From Paenacidovorax monticola (GTDB lineage: Bacteria > Pseudomonadota > Gammaproteobacteria > Burkholderiales > Burkholderiaceae_C): a stretch of 64,000 bases of DNA. This document shows positions 44,762 to 53,974 of the stretch, piece after piece. The notes beneath the pieces are model-generated. The model did not search any database. It was not told the origin of the DNA and worked only from the letters and a program-made list of their open reading frames with translations. A program made the position numbers and the translations under genes. Every line of letters begins with the position of its first letter. Position 1 is the stretch's first letter. The DNA lies in NCBI RefSeq assembly GCF_014489595.1, contig NZ_CP060790.1, positions 2,170,001 through 2,234,000 of the forward strand, written 5' to 3'.

Positions 44762-45769
44762 ATGCGTTCCCTGCTTCACCCGTTCCTGCGCGCCACGGCG
44801 CTCGCCTTCGGCCTCACGGCCTCCGCCATGGCCCAGACGGCCATCTGCTACAACTGCCCGCCCGAATGGGCCGACTGGGGCAGCCAGCTGCGCGCCATCA
44901 AGGCCAAGACCGGCGTCACCGTGCCGCCCGACAACAAGAACTCGGGCCAATCGCTGGCCCAGCTCGTGGCCGAGAAGGCCCGCCCCGTGGCCGATGTGAC
45001 CTACCTCGGCGTCACCTTCGCCATCCAGGCGCAGAAGGACGGCGTGGTCGGCAGCTACAAGCCCGCCGCCTGGGCCGACATTCCCGACGGCCTCAAGGAC
45101 CCGGCCGGCCACTGGTTCACCATCCACTCGGGCACGCTGGGCTTCATGGTCAATGTTGACGCCCTCAAGGGCAAGCCCGTGCCCCAGTCCTGGGCCGACC
45201 TGCTCAAGCCCGACTACAAGGGCCTGATCGGCTACCTCGACCCCGCCTCGGCCTTCGTGGGCTATGTGGGTGCCGTGGCCGTGAACCAGGCACGCGGCGG
45301 CACGCTCGACAACTTCGGCCCGGGCATCGACTACTTCAAGGCGCTGCAGAAGAACGAGCCCATCGTGCCCAAGCAGACCTCGTACGCGCGCGTGCTCTCG
45401 GGCGAGATCGCGATCCTGCTCGACTACGACTTCAACGCCTACCGCGCCAAGTACAAGGACCAGGCCAACGTGCAGTTCGTGATCCCCGCCGAAGGCACCG
45501 TGGTCGTGCCCTATGTGATGAGCCTGGTGGCCAACGCGCCGCATGCGGCCGAGGGCAAGAAGGTGCTGGACTTCGTGCTCTCCGACGAGGGCCAGGCCAT
45601 CTGGGCCAACGCCTACCTGCGCCCCGTGCGCGCCAGCGCCATGCCCAAGGAGGTGCAGGCGCGCTTCCTGCCCGCGAGCGAGTATGCGCGCGCCAAGACG
45701 GTGGACTACGGCAAGATGGCCGCCGCGCAGAAGGCGTTCTCCGAGCGCTACCTGAAGGACGTGCAGTAA
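44762..45769 (+). CDS. ABC transporter periplasmic binding protein (iron/polyamine/phosphonate group)
   Basis: 335 residues with a signal peptide (LRATALAFGLTASAMAQ). The mature protein is of the family-1 type related to ferric, putrescine and 2-aminoethylphosphonate binding proteins: GTLGFMVNVDALKGKPVPQSWADLLKPDYKGLIGYLDP, then QTSYARVLSGEIAILLDYDFN. Two cysteines sit close together at the mature start (AICYNCPPEW). Ligand not certain; the phosphodiesterase in the operon suggests a phosphoester. Second gene of a six-gene operon. Confidence 0.85.
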   Translation: MRSLLHPFLRATALAFGLTASAMAQTAICYNCPPEWADWGSQLRAIKAKTGVTVPPDNKNSGQSLAQLVAEKARPVADVTYLGVTFAIQAQKDGVVGSYKPAAWADIPDGLKDPAGHWFTIHSGTLGFMVNVDALKGKPVPQSWADLLKPDYKGLIGYLDPASAFVGYVGAVAVNQARGGTLDNFGPGIDYFKALQKNEPIVPKQTSYARVLSGEIAILLDYDFNAYRAKYKDQANVQFVIPAEGTVVVPYVMSLVANAPHAAEGKKVLDFVLSDEGQAIWANAYLRPVRASAMPKEVQARFLPASEYARAKTVDYGKMAAAQKAFSERYLKDVQ

Positions 45770-45805
45770 GCCGCCCGGCCGCTGCCGTCTCACCACGCCG
45801 CCGCC

Positions 45806-46621
45806 ATGCGTTCCGGCTTCGCTCCCTCCCGCACGCTGCTGCTGGCCTGCGCCGCACCGGCGGCGGCCTTCTTCGCCGCGTTCTGGCTGCTGCCCGTGGC
45901 ACAGCTGCTCGCGCTGCCCGCCGGCAAAGGCTGGGCCACCTACTTCGCCGTGCTCACGCACGGCCGCTACCTGCAGAGCCTGCTGCAGACGCTGGGCCTC
46001 TCGGTCGCAGTGACGCTGGCCACGCTGGTGCTGGGCGCGCTCGTGGGCATCACGCTGGCGCGCCAGCGCTTTCGCGGGCGCCGGCTGCTGCTGTCGCTGC
46101 TCACGCTGCCGCTGTCGTTTCCGGGCGTCATCATCGGCTTCTTCATGATCCTTCTGGGCGGGCGCCAGGGCGTGGTGGCCGATCTCTCGTCGCGTCTGGG
46201 CGGCGACCGCATCACCTTCGCCTACGGGCTCACGGGCCTGTTCCTGGCCTACCTGTACTTCTCGCTGCCGCGCGCCGTCGCCACTTACACCGCAGCGGCC
46301 GAGGCCATGGACGCCCAGCTCGAAGAGGCCGCGCGCTCGCTCGGTGCCTCGCGCTGGCGCGTGGCGCGCGACGTGTGGATGCCCGAACTCGCGCCCACCA
46401 CGCTGGCCTGCGGCGCCATCGTGTTCGCCACGGCCATGGGCGCCTTCGGCACGGCCTTCACGCTCGCGAGCAAGTTCGAGGTGCTGCCCATCACCATCTA
46501 CAACGAGTTCACCAACTACGCCAACTTCGCGCTCGCGGCCAGCCTGTCGATCGCGCTCGGGCTCATCACCTGGCTGGTGCTGTGGGTGTCGCGCCGCGTG
46601 GCCGGCAAGGAGGCTTTCTGA
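45806..46621 (+). CDS. ABC transporter permease 1
   Basis: 271 residues with six membrane segments. The coupling-loop motif EEAARSLGASRWRVARDVWMPELAP near residue 175 marks an importer permease of the PotB/CysT type. Lies 36 bp after the binding protein; its stop overlaps the start of the second permease (TGATG), so the two are co-translated and form a heterodimer. Confidence 0.9.
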   Translation: MRSGFAPSRTLLLACAAPAAAFFAAFWLLPVAQLLALPAGKGWATYFAVLTHGRYLQSLLQTLGLSVAVTLATLVLGALVGITLARQRFRGRRLLLSLLTLPLSFPGVIIGFFMILLGGRQGVVADLSSRLGGDRITFAYGLTGLFLAYLYFSLPRAVATYTAAAEAMDAQLEEAARSLGASRWRVARDVWMPELAPTTLACGAIVFATAMGAFGTAFTLASKFEVLPITIYNEFTNYANFALAASLSIALGLITWLVLWVSRRVAGKEAF

Positions 46622-47418
46622 TGCGCAACGCACGACAGGCCCCCTGGCCGCTCATCGCGCTCACCGCGCTGGTGGCGGTCTTCATGCTCGCGCCCATCGC
46701 GCTGTCGGTGATGGCCGGGCTCGTGGCCAACTACAGCAAAGGCCTGGCGAGCGGTCTGACCACGCGCTGGCTCGGCGAGGTCTGGGAACTCTACGGCGGC
46801 ACCGTCGGCTGGTCGCTGGCCATCGCACTGCTGTGCGTACTGGGCAACCTGCTGATCGGCGTGCCCTGCGCCTATGCGCTGGCGCGCAGCCGCACACGCG
46901 CCGCGCAGTGGTTCGAGGAGCTGCTGACCCTGCCCGTGGCCGTGCCGGGCCTGGCCAGCGCGCTCGCGCTCATCCTGGCCTACGGCACGCTGCAGGGCTT
47001 TCGCCAGAGCTTCGCCTTCATCCTCGTGGGCCACATGGTGTTCACACTGCCCTTCATGGTGCGCACCGTGGGCGCGGCCTTCCGCAAGGACGAGCTGCGC
47101 TCGCTCGAAGAGGCCGCGCGCTCGCTGGGCGCCAGCTTCGCGCAGCGCTTCCTCGGCGTGCTCGTGCCGGCCGTGCTGCCCGCCATCGTCGCGGGCAGCC
47201 TGATGGTGTTCACGCTCTCGGTGGGCGAGTTCAACCTCACCTGGATGCTGCACACCCCGCTCACGCGCACGCTGCCCGTGGGCCTGGCGGACAGCTACGC
47301 CTCCATGCGCATCGAGATCGGCTCGGCCTACACGCTGGTCTTCCTCGTCGTCATCCTGCCCGTGCTCTGGGGCCTGCAGGCCATCGGCACCCTCATCGAG
47401 AAACACCATGGAACTTGA
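46621..47418 (+). CDS. ABC transporter permease 2
   Basis: 265 residues with six membrane segments and the coupling motif EEAARSLGASFAQRFLGVLVPAVLPAI near residue 165, as in PotC-type partners. Begins within the stop of permease 1 (TGATG) and ends 11 bp inside the ATPase gene, so the operon is tightly packed. Confidence 0.9.
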   Translation: MRNARQAPWPLIALTALVAVFMLAPIALSVMAGLVANYSKGLASGLTTRWLGEVWELYGGTVGWSLAIALLCVLGNLLIGVPCAYALARSRTRAAQWFEELLTLPVAVPGLASALALILAYGTLQGFRQSFAFILVGHMVFTLPFMVRTVGAAFRKDELRSLEEAARSLGASFAQRFLGVLVPAVLPAIVAGSLMVFTLSVGEFNLTWMLHTPLTRTLPVGLADSYASMRIEIGSAYTLVFLVVILPVLWGLQAIGTLIEKHHGT

Positions 47419-48483
47419 ACGCACGCGCGTGGACATCGTCCAGTGCGCCAAAACCTACGCCGACGGCACGCGCGGCCTGCAGCCCACCGACCTCATGGTG
47501 GAGCCCGGCGAGGTGCTCGCGCTGCTCGGCCCTCGGGCTGCGGCAAGACCACGCTGCTGCGCCTCATCGCCGGACTGGAGGCGCCCGACGCCGGCAGCCG
47601 CATCGCCTTCGGAGGCACCGACGTGACGCAGTTGCCCATCGAGCGGCGCGGCGTGGGCATGGTGTTCCAGCACTACGCCCTGTTCCCGCAGATGAGTGTG
47701 GAGGCCAACATCGGCTACGGCCTCAAGATCCGCGGCGTGGCCGAGGACGAGCGCCGCCGCACGGTGGGCGAGCTGGTCGACCTGGTGCGCCTGGGCGGCA
47801 TGGAGAAGAAGCGCCCCGCCGAACTCTCGGGCGGCCAGCGCCAGCGCGTGGCCCTGGCCCGCGCCGTGGCCGTGCGCCCGCGCGTGCTGCTGCTCGACGA
47901 GCCGCTCACCGCGCTGGACGCCAAGCTCAAGGAGTCGCTGCGCGATGAACTGGCCGAGCTGCTGCGGCGCCTGCACATCACGGCCATCCACGTCACGCAC
48001 GACCAGCAGGAAGCCCTGGCCATCGCCGACCGGCTGGCCGTGATGCGCGCGGGCCGCATCGTGCAGGTGGGCGACGGCGAGACGCTGTACCGCGCGCCCG
48101 CCCACCCCTTCGTGGCGGCCTTCCTGGGCCGCGTGAACCGGCTCGAACGCAGCGCCACCGCGCGCGACCGCCAGGTGCTACCGCTGGGCGGCGTCGACCT
48201 GCCCTGCCCCGACCGCTGCCGGGGCCTGGACGCGCTGCTCGCGCGGCCCGAGGATGTGGAAGTGGCCGTCGGCGCGGCGGGCAGCGAGGACTGGGGCCAC
48301 GCCGATGTGGTGCAGCGCAGTTTTCTGGGTGACCGCGTGCAGCTCACCCTGCGCGTGGCCGACCAGAGCGCCCCGCTGCGTGCCGACGTGGCGCGCGACC
48401 ATCCCGCGCGGGCCGGCGAACGGGTCGGCATCCGCATCCACCCCGAACGCCTCATGCCCCTGGCCGAGGAGACCACGCCATGA
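47408..48483 (+). CDS. ABC transporter ATPase of the PotA/FbpC type (frameshifted in this sequence)
   Basis: The N-terminal frame (MELERTRVDIVQCAKTYADG) runs to VLALLGP and then breaks in a CCC run (47530-47532) inside Walker A; one added C gives GPSGCGKTTLLRLIAG and continues in the second frame to 48483, 358 residues in all. Signature LSGGQRQRVALARA, Walker B VLLLDEPLTALDAKLKE, H-loop HVTHDQQEA and a C-terminal TOBE-type regulatory part from about residue 240. Energises the two permeases just upstream. Confidence 0.88.
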
Positions 48484-49316
48484 CCACCACCTTGTTGCTG
48501 CAGCTCTCCGACCTGCACATCCGCGAGCCCGGCCGCCTGGCCTATGGCCGCATCGACACCGCGCCCTATCTGCGCCAGGCCGTGGACAGCATCGCGCGCC
48601 TGCCGCAGCGGCCCGACGCCCTGGTCATCACGGGCGACCTCACCGACTTCGGCCGCGCGGCCGAATACGACCACCTGCGCGCCCTGCTCGCGCCACTCGC
48701 GCCGCTGCCCATCTACCTGATGCCCGGCAACCATGACGACCGCGACCAGTTGCGCGCGAGCTTTCCAGACCACGCCCACTACCTGGGCCACGGCGGCTTC
48801 GTGCAGTACAGCGTGCCCGTGGGCGGCCTGCAGCTCGTCGCGCTCGACACCGTGGTGCCGCACGCCAGCGAGGGCGGCCTGTGCGCCGAGCGCCTCGCCT
48901 GGCTGGCCGCCGAGCTGGAGCGCCAGCGCCACCGGCCCGTGGTGATCGCCATGCACCACCCGCCGTTCCGCACGCTCATCGGCCACATGGACGAGATCGG
49001 CCTGCTCGAAGGCGCCGACGCGCTCGAGGCCATCGTGGCGCGCCACCCGAATGTGGAGCGCGTGGTCTGCGGCCACCTGCACCGCAGCATCCAGGTGCGC
49101 TTCGGCGGCAGCGTCGCGGCCACCGTGCCCTCGCCCGCGCACCAGGTGTGCCTGGACCTCGCGCCCGACGCCGCCTCGGCCTGGACGCTGGAGCCGCCGG
49201 GCTTCGCCCTCCACGCCCTGCCCGCAGGCGGGCGGCTCGTGTCGCACCTGGCCGCCAGCGGCCGCTACGACGGACCCTACCCCTTCCACGAGGAAGGCGG
49301 GCAGTTGATTGACTGA
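48480..49316 (+). CDS. Calcineurin-like phosphodiesterase, GpdQ-like
   Basis: 278 residues with all five metallophosphoesterase motifs: LSDLHI, ITGDLTDFG, MPGNHDD, MHHPPF and GHLHR, giving a two-metal site. Length and motif spacing resemble GpdQ (glycerophosphodiesterase) and CpdA-type 3',5'-cyclic nucleotide phosphodiesterases. No signal peptide, so cytosolic. It overlaps the ATPase stop (ATGA), hence is translated with the ABC importer; cleaving an imported phosphodiester is the natural inference. Last gene of the LacI-controlled operon. Confidence 0.87.
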   Translation: MTTTLLLQLSDLHIREPGRLAYGRIDTAPYLRQAVDSIARLPQRPDALVITGDLTDFGRAAEYDHLRALLAPLAPLPIYLMPGNHDDRDQLRASFPDHAHYLGHGGFVQYSVPVGGLQLVALDTVVPHASEGGLCAERLAWLAAELERQRHRPVVIAMHHPPFRTLIGHMDEIGLLEGADALEAIVARHPNVERVVCGHLHRSIQVRFGGSVAATVPSPAHQVCLDLAPDAASAWTLEPPGFALHALPAGGRLVSHLAASGRYDGPYPFHEEGGQLID

Positions 49317-49535
49317 CAGCCCCTGCCCTCGGGGCTGCCCGTCTGGTATGCGCTGGCGCCCACCGTGGGTGGCTTCCTGCTGCGGTACGCAGGCGCCGCG
49401 CTATGCCCGGCTGAGTTCCGCGCCATCTCGCGCGGAGGGCGAATCGAGGGTATGCTGTAAGGTTCGGCGCCGTAGGCATGCTCCCTGCTTGGAAGGAAGC
49501 TGCGCGGCGTCCACCCAGGAGCCCGAACACCGTCC

Positions 49536-51199
49536 ATGAAGCATCTGCTGAATCTGTTGGCCGCCATCGCCCTGCTCGTGTGGGGCACCCACCTCGTTCG
49601 CACCGGAGTCCTGCGGGTGTTCGGCGCCAACCTGCGCAGCCTGCTGGCGCGCAGCATGGGCAACCGGTTCACGGCCGCACTCTCGGGCATCGGCGTCACG
49701 GCCCTCGTGCAGTCGAGCACGGCCACGTCGCTCATGACCTCGTCCTTCGTGGGCCAGGGACTCATCACGCTGCCCGCCGCGCTGGCCGTGATGCGCGGCG
49801 CCGACGTGGGCACGGCCCTCATGGCGGTGCTGTTCTCTACGGACCTGTCCTGGCTCTCGCCGCTGTTCATCTTTGTCGGCGTGGTGCTGTTCATCGCGCG
49901 CCCCGACACCACGGCGGGCCGCGTGGGGCGCGTGCTCATCGGCCTGGGGCTGATCCTGCTGGCGCTGCGGCTCGTGGTGGAGACCAGCGAGCCGCTGCTG
50001 GCCGCGCCGCTGGTGCGCACGCTGCTGGGCAGCCTCTCCAGCGATCTGACCACCGAGCTGCTGCTGGGGGCCACGCTCGCGGTGATCTCGTACTCGAGCC
50101 TGGCCATCGTGCTGCTCATCGCGGCCATGGCCGCATCGCATGTGGTGCCACTCGACGTGGCCATGGGCCTGGTGCTGGGCGCCAATCTGGGCAGTGGCCT
50201 GCTGGCCGTGCTGACCACGCTGAAGGCGTCGGTGGAAGTGCGCCAGGTCACCATCGGCAACATGGCGTTCAAGGTGCTCGGCGTGGCCCTGATCGCGCCG
50301 TTCACGGGCCTGTGGCTGCGCCATGTCCACCCGGTGCTCGGCGACGCGTCGCACAGCGTGGTGCTGTTCCACCTGGCGTTCAACGTGGTCATCAGCGTGG
50401 GCTTCATCGGCCTCACGCAATGGGTGGCGCTGTGGGTGGCCAAGCTGCTGCCCAAGCCCGACCCGGCCTCGGGCAACCCGCTGCGCCCCACCACCTCGAC
50501 GCGTCCGCGCTGGCCACGCCGTCGCTGGCCATCTCGTGCGCTGCGCGCGAGGCCCTGCACCAGGCCGACGTGGTCGAGTCCATGCTCATCGGCATGCAGA
50601 CCGTGATCCGCACCGGCGATCTCAAGCTCTCCAGCGATCTGCGGCGCCTCGACGACACGGTGGACGAACTGTACTCGGCCATCAAGTACTACATGACCAA
50701 GATCTCGCGCGCCGAGCTGGACGAGCGCGAGGGCCGCCGCTGGACCGACATCATCAGCTTCACGATCAACATGGAGCAGATCGGCGACATCATCGAGCGC
50801 GTGCTGCTCGACATCGAGGACAAGAAGATCAAGAAAGGCCGCCAGTTCTCCGAGGCCGGCCTGCAGGAGATCAACGAGCTGCACGCCCGCCTGATCGACA
50901 ACCTGCGCCTCGCGATGAGCGTGTTCCTCAACGGCGACGTGCGCGACGCCCAGAAGCTGCTGGAGGAGAAGGTGCGCTTTCGCGACCTGGAGCGCGCCTA
51001 CGCCACCGCCCATCTGGCGCGCCTGTCGGACAAGACGGTGCAGAGCATCGAGACGAGTTCGCTGCACATCGACCTGCTCAGCGACCTCAAGCGCATCAAC
51101 TCGCTGCTGTGCTCGGTGGCCTATCCGATCCTGGAATCGGCCGGCGCGCTGGCGCCCAGCCGCCTGCGCACCGAGGTGCCGATCCAGCCTCAGTCCTGA
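49536..51199 (+). CDS. Na/Pi cotransporter fused to PhoU domain (frameshifted in this sequence)
   Basis: N-terminal NptA-like half with eight to nine membrane segments and the repeated VQSSTATSLMTSSFVGQG and ISYSSLAIVLLIAAM motifs, then a C-terminal PhoU-like helical domain (from about residue 340). The frame breaks in CCCC at 50486-50489 between GNPLRP and HHLDASALATPSLA; one added base gives 554 residues, the family size. Begins MKHLLNLLAAIALLVWG. It moves phosphate with sodium. It lies 219 bp beyond the phosphodiesterase, hinting at a shared theme of phosphate supply. Confidence 0.86.
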
Positions 51200-52173
51200 G
51201 AGGCCGCCTGCGGGCGCCGCGCGTAGCGCTGCGCGAGCACGGCGCAGACCATGAGCTGCATCTGGTGGAAGACCATCAGCGGCAGCACGATAGCCCCCAC
51301 CGCGTGCGAGGCGAACAGCACCTTGGCCATGGGCACGCCGCTGGCCAGGCTCTTCTTGGAGCCACAGAAGACGACCGTGATCTCGTCCTCCTTCGAGAAG
51401 CCCAGCCGGCGGCTCACCCAGGTGGTGGACAACAGCGCGAGCGCAAGGATCACCGCGCACACCGCGACCAGCCCCGCCAGCGCGGGCAGCGGCATCTGCT
51501 TCCACAGCCCCTCGGTCACGGCCGCGCTGAAGGCCGTGTAGACCACGAGCAGGATCGAGCCCTGGTCCACGAACTTGAGCACGGGCGCATGGCGCTTGGT
51601 GAAGCCGCCGATCCACGGGCGCAGCAGGTGCCCCGCGATGAAGGGCACGAACAGCTGCAGCAGGATGCGCCCGATGCTGTCCAGCGCATCGTGCTGCATC
51701 CCCGCCGCACGTGACAGCAGCAACCCCGTGAGCAGGGGCGTGATCACGATGCCCATCAGCGTGGAGGCCGACGCGCTGCAGATGGCCGCCGGCATGTTGC
51801 CGCGGGCCATGGCCGTGAAGGCGATGGCCGACTGCACCGTGGCGGGCAGCGCGCACAGGAACAACACGCCCAGGTACAGCTCGGGCGTGACCAGCGGCTG
51901 CAGCACGGGCCGCAGCGCCCAGCCCAGCAGCGGGAACAGCACGAAGGTGCTGGCCACCACCACGAGGTGCAGCCGCCAGTGCGACAGGCCCGCAACGATG
52001 GCCTCGCGCGAGAGCTTGGCGCCGTGCAGGAAGAACAGCAGCCCCACGGCCGCCACCGTGAGCCCCTCGAAGAACCGCGCCACACCGCCCGATGCGGGCA
52101 GCAGGCTGGCCAGCGCCACGGTGGTCAGCAGCGATAGGGTGAAGTTGTCAGGCAGGAAACGGGAGCGGGCCAT
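51190..52173 (-). CDS. Bile acid:sodium symporter (BASS/SBF-like) family transporter
   Basis: 327 residues with about ten membrane segments, of the YfeH-type SBF-like family. Landmarks are GLLFFLHGAKLSREAI, FLCALPATVQSAIAFTAMARGN and VFCGSKKSLASGVPMAKVLF. Start at 52173 (MARSRFLPDNFTLSLL) is the family start. Its stop overlaps the Na/Pi gene by 10 bp at their convergent ends. It diverges from a LysR gene with perfect palindromes between them, so this is probably the target of that regulator. Substrate is unknown. Confidence 0.88.
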   Translation of the reverse strand: MARSRFLPDNFTLSLLTTVALASLLPASGGVARFFEGLTVAAVGLLFFLHGAKLSREAIVAGLSHWRLHLVVVASTFVLFPLLGWALRPVLQPLVTPELYLGVLFLCALPATVQSAIAFTAMARGNMPAAICSASASTLMGIVITPLLTGLLLSRAAGMQHDALDSIGRILLQLFVPFIAGHLLRPWIGGFTKRHAPVLKFVDQGSILLVVYTAFSAAVTEGLWKQMPLPALAGLVAVCAVILALALLSTTWVSRRLGFSKEDEITVVFCGSKKSLASGVPMAKVLFASHAVGAIVLPLMVFHQMQLMVCAVLAQRYARRPQAASQD

Positions 52174-52226
52174 GGCAGAAAGACAAAACGGTGCAAGGCC
52201 CCGATTGGAGCGCAGCCGCCACCCCA

Positions 52227-52244
52227 AGAGAAATCGATTTCTCT
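52227..52244. promoter_or_regulatory. Perfect 18-bp palindrome between symporter and lysR
   Basis: AGAGAAATCGATTTCTCT is a perfect palindrome in the 93-bp divergent gap, 54 bp before the symporter ATG. In such a GC-rich window an 18-bp perfect, A/T-rich palindrome is unlikely by chance and suits a regulator site. It contains T-N-A spacings but is not a classical T-N11-A box. Confidence 0.55.
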
Positions 52245-52253
52245 GATGGTTTT

Positions 52254-52268
52254 ATGATTACAAATCAT
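52254..52268. promoter_or_regulatory. Inverted repeat overlapping the lysR start
   Basis: ATGATT-ACA-AATCAT is a perfect 6-bp inverted repeat whose right arm includes the first two bases of the lysR ATG. Binding here would block translation initiation region transcription, which would suit autorepression. Confidence 0.4.
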
Positions 52269-53190
52269 GAATGTGACCCTGCGCCAGCTCCAGGTGTTCC
52301 TGTCGGTCGCCGCCACGCGCAACTTCAGCCGCACGGGCGACCAGATCGGACTGACCCAGCCCGCCGTGAGCCGCAGCATCACCGAGCTGGAGGCGCAGCT
52401 CGGGCTGCAGTTGCTCAACCGCACCACGCGCGAGGTCGAGCTCACCGATGCGGGACGCAGCCTGGCCGCGCGGCTGCCGCGCGTGCTGGAGGACCTGGAG
52501 GCCACGCTGCTCGACGTGCGCGGCATGGCCACGGCGCTGCACGGCCGCGTGCGCGTGGCCAGCAGCCCCACGCTGTCGGCCAATCTGCTGCCCGACTGCA
52601 TCGCGCGCTGCCAGCGCGAGCTGCCCGGCGTGCAGGTCGTGCTGCTGGACCGCATCCAGAACGACGTGCTGGCCAGCGTGCTCTCGGGCGAGGTGGACTT
52701 CGGCGTGGTGATCGACCCCAGCGACCGCGAGGCGCTGCACTGCGAGTCCATCTACACGGAGCCGTTCTGCCTGGCCTGCCCGCCGGCGCACCGGCTCGCG
52801 CGGCGGCGCCAGGCACGCTGGACCGACCTGGGCGGCGAGCCGCTGGTGCTGCTGGACCATGCCTCGGGCAGCCGCCGCCTCATCGACCGCGCGCTGGCCG
52901 CGCAGGGCGTGGAAGCCCATGTGGCCCACGAGGTGGGCCACCCCACGACGATCTTCCGCATGCTCGACGCGGGCCTGGGCGTGTCGGTGATCCCCATGCT
53001 CGCGCTGCCGCCCGAAGGCCTGCCGCGCCTGGCCGTGCGGCCGCTGCAGCCGCGCGTGGACCGCGACATCATGCTGGTGCACCGGCGCAACCGCGCGCTC
53101 GCGCCGCTGGCACAGCGCGTGTGGGACCTGGTGCGTGGCGTGGCGCGCGAGCGGCAGGCGCTCACCAGCCCAGCGCCGCCGCGAGGATGA
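52267..53190 (+). CDS. LysR-family regulator, divergent to the BASS-type symporter
   Basis: 307 residues. Winged helix MNVTLRQLQVFLSVAATRNFSRTGDQIGLTQPAVSRSITELEAQLG..., then the effector domain (RVRVASSPTLSANLLPDCIARCQRELP onward). Divergent to a transporter, the usual arrangement in which LysR controls its neighbour. No clear ribosome site precedes ATG 52267; the A/T-rich leader carries two palindromes. Its last 29 bp overlap the convergent Nudix gene. Confidence 0.9.
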   Translation: MNVTLRQLQVFLSVAATRNFSRTGDQIGLTQPAVSRSITELEAQLGLQLLNRTTREVELTDAGRSLAARLPRVLEDLEATLLDVRGMATALHGRVRVASSPTLSANLLPDCIARCQRELPGVQVVLLDRIQNDVLASVLSGEVDFGVVIDPSDREALHCESIYTEPFCLACPPAHRLARRRQARWTDLGGEPLVLLDHASGSRRLIDRALAAQGVEAHVAHEVGHPTTIFRMLDAGLGVSVIPMLALPPEGLPRLAVRPLQPRVDRDIMLVHRRNRALAPLAQRVWDLVRGVARERQALTSPAPPRG

Positions 53191-53974
53191 GGCTGGCCTC
53201 GGGCGTGAACGCGCCGCGCGCGAGGCGCTCCAGCAGCGCATCGCGCGCGAGCAGTTCGAAGCACGCGACCTCGCCGTCCTGGTTCGCGGGCTCCATGCCC
53301 GCAGGCACCGTGGCGTGGAACCAGTCGATGCGCTCGACCATGTAGCCGCAGCCGTCGGCCTCATCGCTGGGCTGGGCGAAATCCACGTGCCCGCCGTGCG
53401 CCACGCCCTGCAGCAGGGCAACGCGCAGGCCGGCCTCTTCCCAGGTTTCGCGCGCCAGGGCCTCGGGCAGGCTGTCGGCTGCGGAGACCATGCCGCCCAT
53501 CAGCGTGTCCCACTGGCCTGGGTTGTTGGGCTTGTCGAAGGCACGCTGCTGCACCCACATGCGGCCATCGGGGGCCAATCCCACCAAATGTACCGCCTGG
53601 GTCGCGAGGCCCAGCGGGCGCACGGCGCCGCGCTCGATGGTGCCGATGCGCTCGCCGCGCGCGTCGCACACGGCCAGCTGTTCGTTGCGCCAGGGGCCGC
53701 AGCGGCCTTGCACGCGCAGCGCCTGGGCCAGCGCATTGAGCGCCTGCGTGGCGCCGCCGGGCGCGCCGAGGTGCCACGCCACCAGCCCGGAACGCTCCTC
53801 TTTCAGGAGCTGCACACGCTCATCCAGAGAGCACTGCGCAGCGATTTCATCCAAGACACCCGGCTCCACCGAGCCCACCGCCTGCCCCGCCACGAGCAGC
53901 GGCAGGCGCGCCGCGCGCGGCGGCCTCTGCGCTTGTGCGCGCGCGGCTGCAACCCAGGAGGGAGCCCCGCTCAC
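53162..53974 (-). CDS. Nudix hydrolase with DUF4743-type N-terminal domain
   Basis: 270 residues from a GTG at 53974 that overlaps the stop of the upstream oxidoreductase gene (GTGA). N-terminal half resembles DUF4743 (found with Nudix in Tnr3/thiamine-diphosphate hydrolases); C-terminal Nudix box is GMVSAADSLPEALARETWEEAGL, with Asp for the first Glu but REtWEEaG complete. GYMVERIDWFHATVPAG and NQDGEVACFEL follow as in that group. Thiamine diphosphate or a related pyrophosphate is a possible substrate. Co-translated with the oxidoreductase. Confidence 0.83.
   Translation of the reverse strand: MSGAPSWVAAARAQAQRPPRAARLPLLVAGQAVGSVEPGVLDEIAAQCSLDERVQLLKEERSGLVAWHLGAPGGATQALNALAQALRVQGRCGPWRNEQLAVCDARGERIGTIERGAVRPLGLATQAVHLVGLAPDGRMWVQQRAFDKPNNPGQWDTLMGGMVSAADSLPEALARETWEEAGLRVALLQGVAHGGHVDFAQPSDEADGCGYMVERIDWFHATVPAGMEPANQDGEVACFELLARDALLERLARGAFTPEASLILAAALGW

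Noticed and set aside
43705..50606. Programmed frameshifting as the explanation for split lacI, ATPase and Na/Pi genes
   Set aside because: No slippery heptamer with a downstream stimulator is seen, the families are not known to use it, and the same slip recurs in unrelated genes in plain G/C runs.
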